NCBI GenBank assembly: GCA_018711385.1 | Contig: DVIK01000084.1 | Location: forward strand, 1-40,330 | Reading direction: 5' to 3' | Length of the DNA stretch: 40,330 nt | Source: Candidatus Coproplasma avistercoris | GTDB lineage: Bacteria; Bacillota; Clostridia; Christensenellales; Borkfalkiaceae | Shown here: one piece after another, positions 16,283 to 23,860 of the stretch | Layout: each line of letters opens with the position of its first letter | How positions within the stretch are numbered: the stretch's first letter is position 1 | Program-made: the position numbers and the translations under genes | The notes under the pieces: generated by a model | What the model saw: only the letters and a program-made list of their open reading frames with translations | What the model was told of the DNA's origin: nothing | The model's database searches: none

Positions 16283-17509
16283 TTATACCGTCTTTACCGT
16301 AAAATCGTATTCGGGCGCTTCGCCGAAGATGAGCGCGCGCACAAAGTCGGCGCGCCTGTCGGCCGCATAGCACCTTTCCGCCGCCGTTTCGGGCATGCCA
16401 CGCCCCGCCGAAAGGGCCTTTAAGCTCATCTTCTTTATTATCACCGGCAGCGAAGCCTTGGCAAGTTCGGCAAATATCCCGTCTTTTAAGGCGGCGCTTA
16501 CGGCGAGCGGCTTTATATAGGTGCCTTCGGCAATATATCTCTTTACGTCGTCCGCGTACAGCCCCAGCATGTTTGCCGCAAGTATGCGCCTTATGCGCGA
16601 GGAAGTGTAGCGCCTGCTCGTGGCGCGCGCGACGATCTCTTCGCAGGTAAAGTGCGCGTCGGCTTTAAGTTTGTTTTCCAGTCCCTCGGTGCAGCCGAAT
16701 ATGCGCGCCATGTCGGCCCTGTCCGCCGCAGCGAGCGCATATCTCGCTATCGCGTCCGCCCTGTCCCGCGCGCCGCGCATGTCGGCGCCTTTGAGCGCGT
16801 CGAGCACGTACGGAGGTACATTTGCCTCAATTTCCCGCCTTCCGAGGTTGGCGCGTATGGCGCTCGCCGAAGAAAAGTTGTCTTTAAGCTCTTCGTCGCC
16901 GTAGCCGGCTCCCACGCGCAGCACGGGCAGGATATCTATGTTCGCGCCCTGCTTTTTTATGGCTCGGGCATACTCCGTGGCGAGTATGCCGTTGGGCGAG
17001 TTGACCAGTGCGCCCTCGGCGCCCAGCTCTTCGAGCGCCTGCGCGGCGCTCCTTTTGTAGCTTTCGCCGCGTTCCATACCCTCTGCAACGGAAGCCGTGA
17101 ATTTTTCCGAAAGGCAGCCGCCCTCGTCCGTGTCGCACAGCAGCCGTGCGGCGCTCTCTATGGCGCGGGCGTCGGCAACTTCGCTGCCGAAGGCGAGGCG
17201 GGTGACTGCGGGTATGCTCTTCAATATGCTTATGGCGCCCTGCGCAAAGACCTCGGCGGGGGCCACCGAAAAGGCGGCGGGCAGCTGTATCACGCAGTCC
17301 GCGCCGCCCCTTACGGCGTGCTCCGCGCGCACGAATTTGGGCAGAACGGCCGCCTCGCCGCGCTGGGTGAAGTTGCCGCTCATTATGCACAGCACGGCGT
17401 CGCAGCCCGAAAGCCGCTTCGCCTGTTCTATAAGGTATTTATGCCCGTTGTGGAAGGGGTTGTATTCACAGATCACAGCGCAAATTTTCATAGCCTCTAC
17501 CGCACTCAT
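16283..17509 (-). CDS. tmcAL: tRNA(Met) cytidine acetate ligase (TmcAL / YlbM family)
   Basis: KICAVICEYNPFHNGHKYLIEQAKR, VLCIMSGNFTQRGEAAVLPKFVRAEHAVRGGADCVIQLP. An alternative internal start at 17491 is possible. Confidence 0.92.
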   Translation of the reverse strand: MSAVEAMKICAVICEYNPFHNGHKYLIEQAKRLSGCDAVLCIMSGNFTQRGEAAVLPKFVRAEHAVRGGADCVIQLPAAFSVAPAEVFAQGAISILKSIPAVTRLAFGSEVADARAIESAARLLCDTDEGGCLSEKFTASVAEGMERGESYKRSAAQALEELGAEGALVNSPNGILATEYARAIKKQGANIDILPVLRVGAGYGDEELKDNFSSASAIRANLGRREIEANVPPYVLDALKGADMRGARDRADAIARYALAAADRADMARIFGCTEGLENKLKADAHFTCEEIVARATSRRYTSSRIRRILAANMLGLYADDVKRYIAEGTYIKPLAVSAALKDGIFAELAKASLPVIIKKMSLKALSAGRGMPETAAERCYAADRRADFVRALIFGEAPEYDFTVKTV

Positions 17510-17515
17510 TTTTCC

Positions 17516-17544
17516 TTTACATTGCAGAAATATTGTTATATAAT
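17516..17544 (+). promoter_or_regulatory. Promoter of pta-ackA
   Basis: TTTACA (17516-17521) - 17 bp - TATAAT (17539-17544). Confidence 0.75.
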
Positions 17545-17642
17545 AGTAAATGTCAGGCCGCGTTTAAGGCGCGGCGCGCTCCGGCGCAACTGAATTATAC
17601 ATCAAACCGGGCAATAAATAAAGTATTTTAAGGAGATAATAA

Positions 17643-18647
17643 ATGGCATTGCTTGACGAGATCAAGGCCAAAGCGGCTTCTCTTAAAAAGACCATCGTCC
17701 TCTGCGAAGGCGAGGACAGGCGCGTTGTGGAAGCTGCCGCCAGGATAACCAGAGAGGGAATTGCAAAGATAGTGCTCATCGGCAACGAGGAGGAGGCGAA
17801 GAAGGTCGCCCCCGGCGTCGACCTTACGGGGATCACGCTCGTCGATCCGCTCACTTGCGAAAAGACTGCGGAGTACGCAAAGATGCTCTACGAGGCACGA
17901 AAGGCCAAGGGCATGACGGAGGAGCAGGCCGCCCAGCAGGCTAAAGACAGGACGATGTTCGGCGCGCTCATGCTCAAAGCGGGCGACGTCGACGGATACG
18001 TTTCGGGCGCGTGCCACTCCACGGCCAACACCCTGCGCCCCGGGCTTCAGGTGGTAAAGACCGCCCCCGGCATAAAGACCGTCTCCAGCTGCTTCATAAT
18101 GATAGCTCCCGATGGCGGCAATAAGTACAATCCCGACGGCGTTGCGGTATTTGCCGACTGCGCCATAAATATCGAGCCCGACGCTCAGCAGCTTGCCGAC
18201 ATCGCCATATCCTCGGCAAAGTCAGCAAAGACGCTCGCCGGCATAGAGCCGCGCGTTGCAATGCTCTCGTTCTCTACCAAGGGTTCGGGCAACGACGACA
18301 AGTTCTTCAAGTCCGTTCCCAAGATGCAGGAGGCCACAAGGCTCGCAAAAGAGATGGCGCCCGACCTCGCGCTGGACGGCGAGTTCCAGTTCGACGCCGC
18401 AGTCGCCCCCGAAGTGGGTGAAATCAAGGCGCCAGGCTCCGCCGTTGCGGGGCACGCCAACGTGTTCGTGTTCCCCAACATCAATGCTGGCAACATAGGC
18501 TACAAGATAGCGCAGCGCTTCGGCGGGTACATGGCGATAGGCCCCGTATGCCAGGGCTTTGCAAAGCCGCTCAACGATCTTTCCCGCGGCTGCACGGTAG
18601 ACGACATAGTTGCCACCGTCGCAGTAACGGCATTGCAGGCGGAGTGA
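17643..18647 (+). CDS. pta: Phosphate acetyltransferase
   Basis: IVLCEGEDRRVVEAAARI, GALMLKAGDVDGYVSGACHSTANTLRPGLQ, GELQFDAA-like GEFQFDAAVAPEVG, VFPNINAGNIGYKIAQRFGG; SD AAGGAG. Confidence 0.97.
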   Translation: MALLDEIKAKAASLKKTIVLCEGEDRRVVEAAARITREGIAKIVLIGNEEEAKKVAPGVDLTGITLVDPLTCEKTAEYAKMLYEARKAKGMTEEQAAQQAKDRTMFGALMLKAGDVDGYVSGACHSTANTLRPGLQVVKTAPGIKTVSSCFIMIAPDGGNKYNPDGVAVFADCAINIEPDAQQLADIAISSAKSAKTLAGIEPRVAMLSFSTKGSGNDDKFFKSVPKMQEATRLAKEMAPDLALDGEFQFDAAVAPEVGEIKAPGSAVAGHANVFVFPNINAGNIGYKIAQRFGGYMAIGPVCQGFAKPLNDLSRGCTVDDIVATVAVTALQAE

Positions 18648-18665
18648 AAGGGGGAGGGGAATAAA

Positions 18666-19859
18666 ATGAAAATTCTTGTGATCAACGCGGGAAGTTCCTC
18701 GCTCAAATATCAGCTCATCGACATGGAGACGGAGGGTGTGCTCGCCAAGGGCGGCTGCGAAAGGATAGGAATACCCGGCTCCGTGCTCAAAGCCAAGGGC
18801 AACGGCAAAGAGAAGGTGTACAATACCGACATGCCCAGCCATAAGGTGGCGATAGAGCTCGTGCTTGAAGCCCTTCACGACGGCGAGATCGGTGTGATTA
18901 AGTCCATGAAGGAGATAGACGCCGTGGGCCACAGGATAGTGGCGAGCGGCGAATACTTCAAAAAGACCACTCTCGTCACTACCGAAGTGCTCAAAACCCT
19001 CGAGGAAAAGACCTTCGAGCTTGCGCCCCTGCACAATCCCGCGGCGGCTACCGCCATCCGCGCCTGCATGGAGGTGATGCCCGGCACGCCCATGGCGCTC
19101 GTGTTCGACTCGTCCTTTCACCAGACGATGCCCGAAAAAGCATACCTCTACGGCATAAAATACGAGGACTACAAGCAGTACGGCGTGCGCAAATTCGGCG
19201 CGCACGGCACCAGCCACAAGTTCGTCTCGCAGGAGGCGGCAAAGTATCTCGGCAAACGGCCCGAAGAGCTTAAAATCGTCACCTGCCACCTGGGCAACGG
19301 CTCCTCCATAACGGCGGTCGACGGCGGCAAGTGCGTTGACACCTCCATGGGCTTTACCCCGCTCGCGGGCGTGCTGATGGGCACCCGCTCGGGCGATATC
19401 GACGCCTCTGCCGTGGAATTCCTCGCGCGTAAGAAGGGTCTCTCCCACGCCGACATGGTGACCTACCTCAACAAGCAGTGCGGCGTTGCCGGTATCTCGG
19501 GCGTTTCGAGCGACTTCCGCGACCTCGAGGCGGGCATGGAGGCGGGCAACGAGAGGTGCAAACTCGCCCTCGACATGTTCAACTACCAGACCAAGCGCTT
19601 CGTGGGCGCCTATGCCGCGGTGATGGGCGGGCTCGACTGCATAGTGTTCACCGCGGGCATCGGCGAGAATACCCCATACGTCCGTGCGGGCGTGTGCGAA
19701 GGGCTGGAATTTCTCGGCGTAAGGATCGACCTTGCGAAGAACGAGGGCAGGGCGGAGGGTATCCGCGATATCTCCGCGCCTGACAGCAGGGTAAAGGTGC
19801 TCGTCATACCCACCAACGAAGAGCTCGTCATCGCGCGCGAAACGGCGGAACTTCTGTAA
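18666..19859 (+). CDS. ackA: Acetate kinase
   Basis: MKILVINAGSSSLKYQLID, VFDSSFHQTMPEKAYLYGIKY, RKFGAHGTSHKFV, HLGNGSSITAVDGGKCVDTSMGFTPLAGVLMGTRSGDID. Confidence 0.98.
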   Translation: MKILVINAGSSSLKYQLIDMETEGVLAKGGCERIGIPGSVLKAKGNGKEKVYNTDMPSHKVAIELVLEALHDGEIGVIKSMKEIDAVGHRIVASGEYFKKTTLVTTEVLKTLEEKTFELAPLHNPAAATAIRACMEVMPGTPMALVFDSSFHQTMPEKAYLYGIKYEDYKQYGVRKFGAHGTSHKFVSQEAAKYLGKRPEELKIVTCHLGNGSSITAVDGGKCVDTSMGFTPLAGVLMGTRSGDIDASAVEFLARKKGLSHADMVTYLNKQCGVAGISGVSSDFRDLEAGMEAGNERCKLALDMFNYQTKRFVGAYAAVMGGLDCIVFTAGIGENTPYVRAGVCEGLEFLGVRIDLAKNEGRAEGIRDISAPDSRVKVLVIPTNEELVIARETAELL

Positions 19860-19887
19860 AAATTGTTGCTGCCGTTTACAAAATAAG

Positions 19888-19916
19888 TTGACAAAAATAC
19901 GGCTATATAATATAAT
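19888..19916 (+). promoter_or_regulatory. Perfect consensus promoter of yceD-rpmF
   Basis: TTGACA (19888-19893) - 17 bp - TATAAT (19911-19916). Confidence 0.85.
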
Positions 19917-19937
19917 TGCATAGTCAATCGGTTCGGT

Positions 19938-20339
19938 ATGGTCATCGACATAGCAAGGCAAATAGCCTTAAAAAATTACCGCGGCAGCTTCAGTTTCGAT
20001 TATGACTGCCCGCAGGAGCTGGTCATTCTCCCTGCCGCCCGCATAGAGGGCAAGGTAAAAGTTACGGGGGAATACGAGATCTACGACGACGATTCCGTCG
20101 GAGTGGCTCTTAAAATAAGCTATCTCGTGGCGGGGCAGTGCTCTTATTGCCTCGAACCTGCAAAAAAGCAGGTGGAATACGAGTCCGACGTGCTGTACCT
20201 CACCGAAGACGACGGCGAAAATTATTCGTATAACGGCTTGAAGTTAGATCTTACTACTGCCGTAAACGATGCCGTTCTCTTCAGCCAGCCGCAGGTGCTT
20301 CTGTGCCGCGAGGGCTGCGGGGGAATAGATATAAAATAA
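19938..20339 (+). CDS. DUF177 / YceD family protein
   Basis: Position directly upstream of rpmF; VAGQCSYCLEPAKKQVEYE and C-terminal VLLCREGCGG typical of the family. Confidence 0.82.
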   Translation: MVIDIARQIALKNYRGSFSFDYDCPQELVILPAARIEGKVKVTGEYEIYDDDSVGVALKISYLVAGQCSYCLEPAKKQVEYESDVLYLTEDDGENYSYNGLKLDLTTAVNDAVLFSQPQVLLCREGCGGIDIK

Positions 20340-20367
20340 ACTGAGAGAAACAAAGAGGTGTAGAAAT

Positions 20368-20556
20368 ATGGCAGTACCTAAGGGAAAACAATCCAAGAGC
20401 AGAACTAACAGCAGGTTTGCAAACTACAAGGCTACGGCTCCCACGCTTGTGGAGTGCCCTCATTGCCATTCCATGATGCAGGCGCACAGGGTGTGCGGCA
20501 ACTGCGGCTACTACGACAAGGTAGAGGTCGTTGCTGAAAAGGCAAAGAAGGACTGA
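20368..20556 (+). CDS. rpmF: 50S ribosomal protein L32 (zinc-ribbon C+ form)
   Basis: MAVPKGKQSKSRTNSRFANYK...CPHCHSMMQAHRVCGNCGYY. Confidence 0.97.
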   Translation: MAVPKGKQSKSRTNSRFANYKATAPTLVECPHCHSMMQAHRVCGNCGYYDKVEVVAEKAKKD

Positions 20557-20578
20557 TCCGATCGTTTGGGAACTTCGG

Positions 20579-20606
20579 CGGGCTGCTTTACGGGGCAGCC
20601 CGTTTT
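20579..20606 (+). terminator. First of two tandem terminators after rpmF
   Basis: CGGGCTGC-TTTACGGG-GCAGCCCG-TTTTG. Confidence 0.8.
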
Positions 20607-20622
20607 GTCGTTAAATCTTTAT

Positions 20623-20653
20623 GCGCGCGGAACTTCTTCCGCGCGCTGTTTTG
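20623..20653 (+). terminator. Second tandem terminator hairpin
   Basis: GCGCGCGGAA-CTTC-TTCCGCGCGC-TGTTTTG. Confidence 0.75.
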
Positions 20654-20675
20654 TTGCCATACTTCCGTTATTTTG

Positions 20676-20704
20676 TTGACTTTTGCGGTGTGTGCGGCTA
20701 TAAT
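20676..20704 (+). promoter_or_regulatory. Promoter of copA
   Basis: TTGACT (20676-20681) - 17 bp - TATAAT (20699-20704). Confidence 0.78.
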
Positions 20705-20744
20705 TAAATCATATAAAAAAAGTAGGAATTAACGAGGTGGGCAT

Positions 20745-23270
20745 TTGGTAAGGACTTACGATATAACCGGCATGACGTGTTCGGCGTGCTCTTCGGGCAT
20801 AGAGAGAGTGGTCGGCAAGATGGAGGGAGTGCGCTCCGCCGAAGTCAGCCTCATGGCAAAGAGCATGACCGTCGATTACGACGAGTCCGCCGTCAGCGAA
20901 GAGCAGATATTCGACGCGGTAAAGAAGCTCGGCTACGGCATCTTCCGCGAGGGCGAGCGCGGCAGGGCGGAGGAGAAGGCGCGCGACAGGCAGATGCTCG
21001 TCCGCCTGATAGTTTCGGTGTGCCTGCTCGTGCCGTTGCTCTGCATATCCATGGGGCACATGTTTGGCATGCCCCTGCCGCGGTTTATCGACCCGCATCA
21101 CAATCCGCAGTGGTTTGCATTCTGTCAGTGCATGCTCACCGCGGCGGTAGCGGGGGTGAATTACAAATTCTTCACGAGCGGCGCCAGGGCGCTTTTCAAG
21201 CGCGTGCCCAATATGGATACGCTCGTCGCGCTCGGGGCGGGCGTGTCGTTCATCTATTCGCTCGTCATAATGATCCTCATCTTCGTCGATCCCGCTTCGG
21301 AGCAGTCGGCGGAATACGCGATGAACAATCTCTACTTCGAGTCGGCGGCGACCATCCTTACCCTCGTCACCGTAGGCAAATTTATCGAGGAGAAGTCCAA
21401 GCGGCGCACGGGCGGCGAGATAGAAAAACTTCTCAGCCTCGCGCCCGACAATGTGGTCAGGGAGGTCGACGGCAGGCGGGAGACGGTCTCGCTCTCGCAG
21501 GTGAACGTCGGCGACATCCTTGTCGTTAAGCAGGGCGAATATATCCCCGCCGACGGCGTAATAACCGAGGGCAGCACATTTGTTGATAAGTCTGCCATCA
21601 CGGGTGAAAGCCTGCCCGTGGAGGTGACGGCGGGCGACGCCGTGACTTCCGCCGCCCTCAACAAGAGCGGCGTGATAAAGATGCGCGTAGAGCGCACTGG
21701 CGCCGATACCACCCTCTCCAAAATAGTGAAGATGGTGCGCGAGGCGGGCGCCTCGAAGCCGCCCATCCAGAAGTTTGCCGACAAGGTGGCGGGCGTATTC
21801 GTGCCCGTAGTCACTGCGATAGCTCTGCTTACTTTTGCAATATGGCTGATGATAGACGGCGCGTTCGTCCCCGAACACTGCGTCACTTACGCAATATCGG
21901 TGCTCGTGGTTTCCTGCCCGTGCGCGCTGGGGCTTGCCACTCCCGTCGCCATAATGACGGCAACCGGCAAGGCGGCATCGCTCGGCATACTGTATAAGGA
22001 CGCCGAGAGCATGCAGAAGGTGTGCGACATAAACGCCGTGTTGCTCGACAAAACCGCCACGCTCACCGAGGGCAAGCCGAGGGTGACCGACGTGCTGACC
22101 TTCGGGGTGGACCGCGGCGAGGCGCTCTTTATAGCCTGCGGCATAGAGAAGAACTCCAACCACCCGCTGGCAAAGTGCATAGTCGATTACGTGGGCGAGG
22201 GCGCGGCCGTCGAAGACTTCGAATATATCGTAGGCAGGGGCGCAAAGGCGCGCTTTGCCGGCAAGAGTTACCTGCTCGGCAACGAAAAACTTACCGGCGG
22301 CGCAAAGTGCGCGGGGCAGGTAAAGGCGAGTGCCGCCGAACTCTCCGCGCAGGGCAAGACTGTAATATACCTCGCCGAAGATGGCCGCATCATAGCGCTG
22401 ATAGCAGTGGCGGATACCCTCAAAGAGGGCAGCTGCGAGGCGGTGGAACTGCTCAAAGACAGGGGCGTGCGCGTTGGCATGCTTACGGGCGACAGCGAGA
22501 GCACGGCAAAGGCCATCGCCGAAAGCGTCGGGATAGACGACTTCATGTCGGAGGTGATGCCCGAGGATAAGCTGCGCGCAGTCACCAACCTGCAGCAGGT
22601 GGGCGGCAATGTTGCCATGGTGGGCGACGGCATAAACGATTCGCCCGCGCTCAAACAGGCAGATGTCGGCATCGCCATAGGCAGCGGCACGGATGTAGCC
22701 ATAGATTCGGCCGACGTTGTGCTCGTAAGCGAGGATCTGCGCACGCTCGACGACATGTTCGAGCTTTCAAAGGCCACCGTGCGCAACATAAAGGAAAACC
22801 TTTTCTGGGCGTTCATATACAACGTGATAATGATCCCCGTCGCCGCGGGCGTGTTCGCGTGGGCAAACTTTACGTTCAACCCCATGATAGCGGCGGCGTG
22901 CATGTGTCTGAGCTCGCTGTTCGTCGTGTTCAACGCTCTGCGTCTTTTAAGGTTCAGAAACAGGCGCCGCAGCCATGCTGAGGCCTGCGCGGAAAGTGCC
23001 TGCACCAAAAGCGAAAAAGCTGATAAAAATAAAAGTTCATCGGAGGATGGTCATATGAAGACTATAGTCAATATCGAAGGCATGTGCTGCGACCACTGCG
23101 CAAAGCGCGTGGAGGGTGCGCTCTCCGCCGTGCACGGCGTGGTTAGCGCGGACGTAAAGCTCAAAAAGAATCTTGCCGTCCTGCGCTCGCGCGAGCCTCT
23201 CTCCGGGGAGGAGATTGCAAAGGCTGTGGAGGACGCTGGCTATAAGGTCACCTCTGTGGAAGAAAAGTGA
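20745..23270 (+). CDS. copA: Copper-translocating P1B-type ATPase with N-terminal HMA and C-terminally fused CopZ-like HMA domain
   Basis: GMTCSACSSGIE and C-terminal GMCCDHCAKRVE metal sites, CPC (VVSCPCALGLATP), TGES, NHPLA, GDGINDSPAL, YN and MxxSS of Cu ATPases; atypical DKTATLT phosphorylation motif. TTG start with GAGGTGG SD. Confidence 0.93.
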   Translation: MVRTYDITGMTCSACSSGIERVVGKMEGVRSAEVSLMAKSMTVDYDESAVSEEQIFDAVKKLGYGIFREGERGRAEEKARDRQMLVRLIVSVCLLVPLLCISMGHMFGMPLPRFIDPHHNPQWFAFCQCMLTAAVAGVNYKFFTSGARALFKRVPNMDTLVALGAGVSFIYSLVIMILIFVDPASEQSAEYAMNNLYFESAATILTLVTVGKFIEEKSKRRTGGEIEKLLSLAPDNVVREVDGRRETVSLSQVNVGDILVVKQGEYIPADGVITEGSTFVDKSAITGESLPVEVTAGDAVTSAALNKSGVIKMRVERTGADTTLSKIVKMVREAGASKPPIQKFADKVAGVFVPVVTAIALLTFAIWLMIDGAFVPEHCVTYAISVLVVSCPCALGLATPVAIMTATGKAASLGILYKDAESMQKVCDINAVLLDKTATLTEGKPRVTDVLTFGVDRGEALFIACGIEKNSNHPLAKCIVDYVGEGAAVEDFEYIVGRGAKARFAGKSYLLGNEKLTGGAKCAGQVKASAAELSAQGKTVIYLAEDGRIIALIAVADTLKEGSCEAVELLKDRGVRVGMLTGDSESTAKAIAESVGIDDFMSEVMPEDKLRAVTNLQQVGGNVAMVGDGINDSPALKQADVGIAIGSGTDVAIDSADVVLVSEDLRTLDDMFELSKATVRNIKENLFWAFIYNVIMIPVAAGVFAWANFTFNPMIAAACMCLSSLFVVFNALRLLRFRNRRRSHAEACAESACTKSEKADKNKSSSEDGHMKTIVNIEGMCCDHCAKRVEGALSAVHGVVSADVKLKKNLAVLRSREPLSGEEIAKAVEDAGYKVTSVEEK

Positions 23271-23312
23271 CAATGTTATATAATACATGACATTATACGC
23301 CCGAAATACGCT

Positions 23313-23342
23313 TTGACATATATGCATACGAGGCATTATAAT
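23313..23342 (+). promoter_or_regulatory. Promoter of the arsR-type gene
   Basis: TTGACA (23313-23318) - 18 bp - TATAAT (23337-23342). Confidence 0.72.
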
Positions 23343-23370
23343 TATAACGTAATAAATTTGCGGGAGGATT

Positions 23371-23727
23371 ATGATGCAGGAAGTTGCGGAAAATGACCTT
23401 ATGCTGCTCGACAGGCGCACGGCCGGGCTGATAAAGGAGTATGTGCCCGAGGGGAACGTACTCGACGAGATAGTGTGCTTTTTTTCGGTGTTTGCAGACA
23501 GCACCCGCGTAAAGATGCTGTCTGCCCTCGCCATATCGGAGATGTGCGTGACGGATCTGTCGCGCGTGCTCGGCATTAATCAGACCACCGTTTCCCATCA
23601 GCTCAGGCTGCTGAAAAACCTCGGCATAGTCAAGTGCGAGCGCTACGGCAAGATAATGTTTTACAGCCTTGTGAACGATACTGTGAACGACGTCATGCTT
23701 AAAGGAGTGGAGTTTTTGAGCAGCTGA
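23371..23727 (+). CDS. ArsR/SmtB-family transcriptional regulator
   Basis: VFADSTRVKMLSALAISEMCVTDLSRVLGINQTTVSHQLRLLKNLGIVKCERYGKIMFYSL winged helix; SD GGGAGG. Confidence 0.92.
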   Translation: MMQEVAENDLMLLDRRTAGLIKEYVPEGNVLDEIVCFFSVFADSTRVKMLSALAISEMCVTDLSRVLGINQTTVSHQLRLLKNLGIVKCERYGKIMFYSLVNDTVNDVMLKGVEFLSS

Positions 23728-23803
23728 GCAGTGCATATTATTGCCGTGCGCGCAGCCGTGCCGCAAAAGCGTACATTTTTTGAACGTTTGACCTTCTTTA
23801 ATA

Positions 23804-23847
23804 TTGCAAGCCGCGCCCCTTTATGGTATAATGCTTTAAGGGGGCGC
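23804..23847 (+). promoter_or_regulatory. uvrC promoter embedded in an inverted repeat
   Basis: TTGCAA (23804-23809) - 17 bp - TATAAT (23827-23832); GCGCCCCTTTA (23813-23823) and TAAGGGGGCGC (23837-23847) flank the -10 (10/11 match). Confidence 0.65.
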
Positions 23848-23860
23848 CCGATTTTTTTAT

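Noticed and set aside
18222-19961. 579-aa minus-strand ORF opposite pta/ackA
   Set aside because: Antisense to two well-identified genes; composition (His/Ala/Arg/Tyr/Val rich, no family motif) is typical of a GC-rich shadow frame.
20709-22163. 484-aa minus-strand ORF opposite copA
   Set aside because: Shadow ORF of the recognisable P-type ATPase; no recognisable domain.
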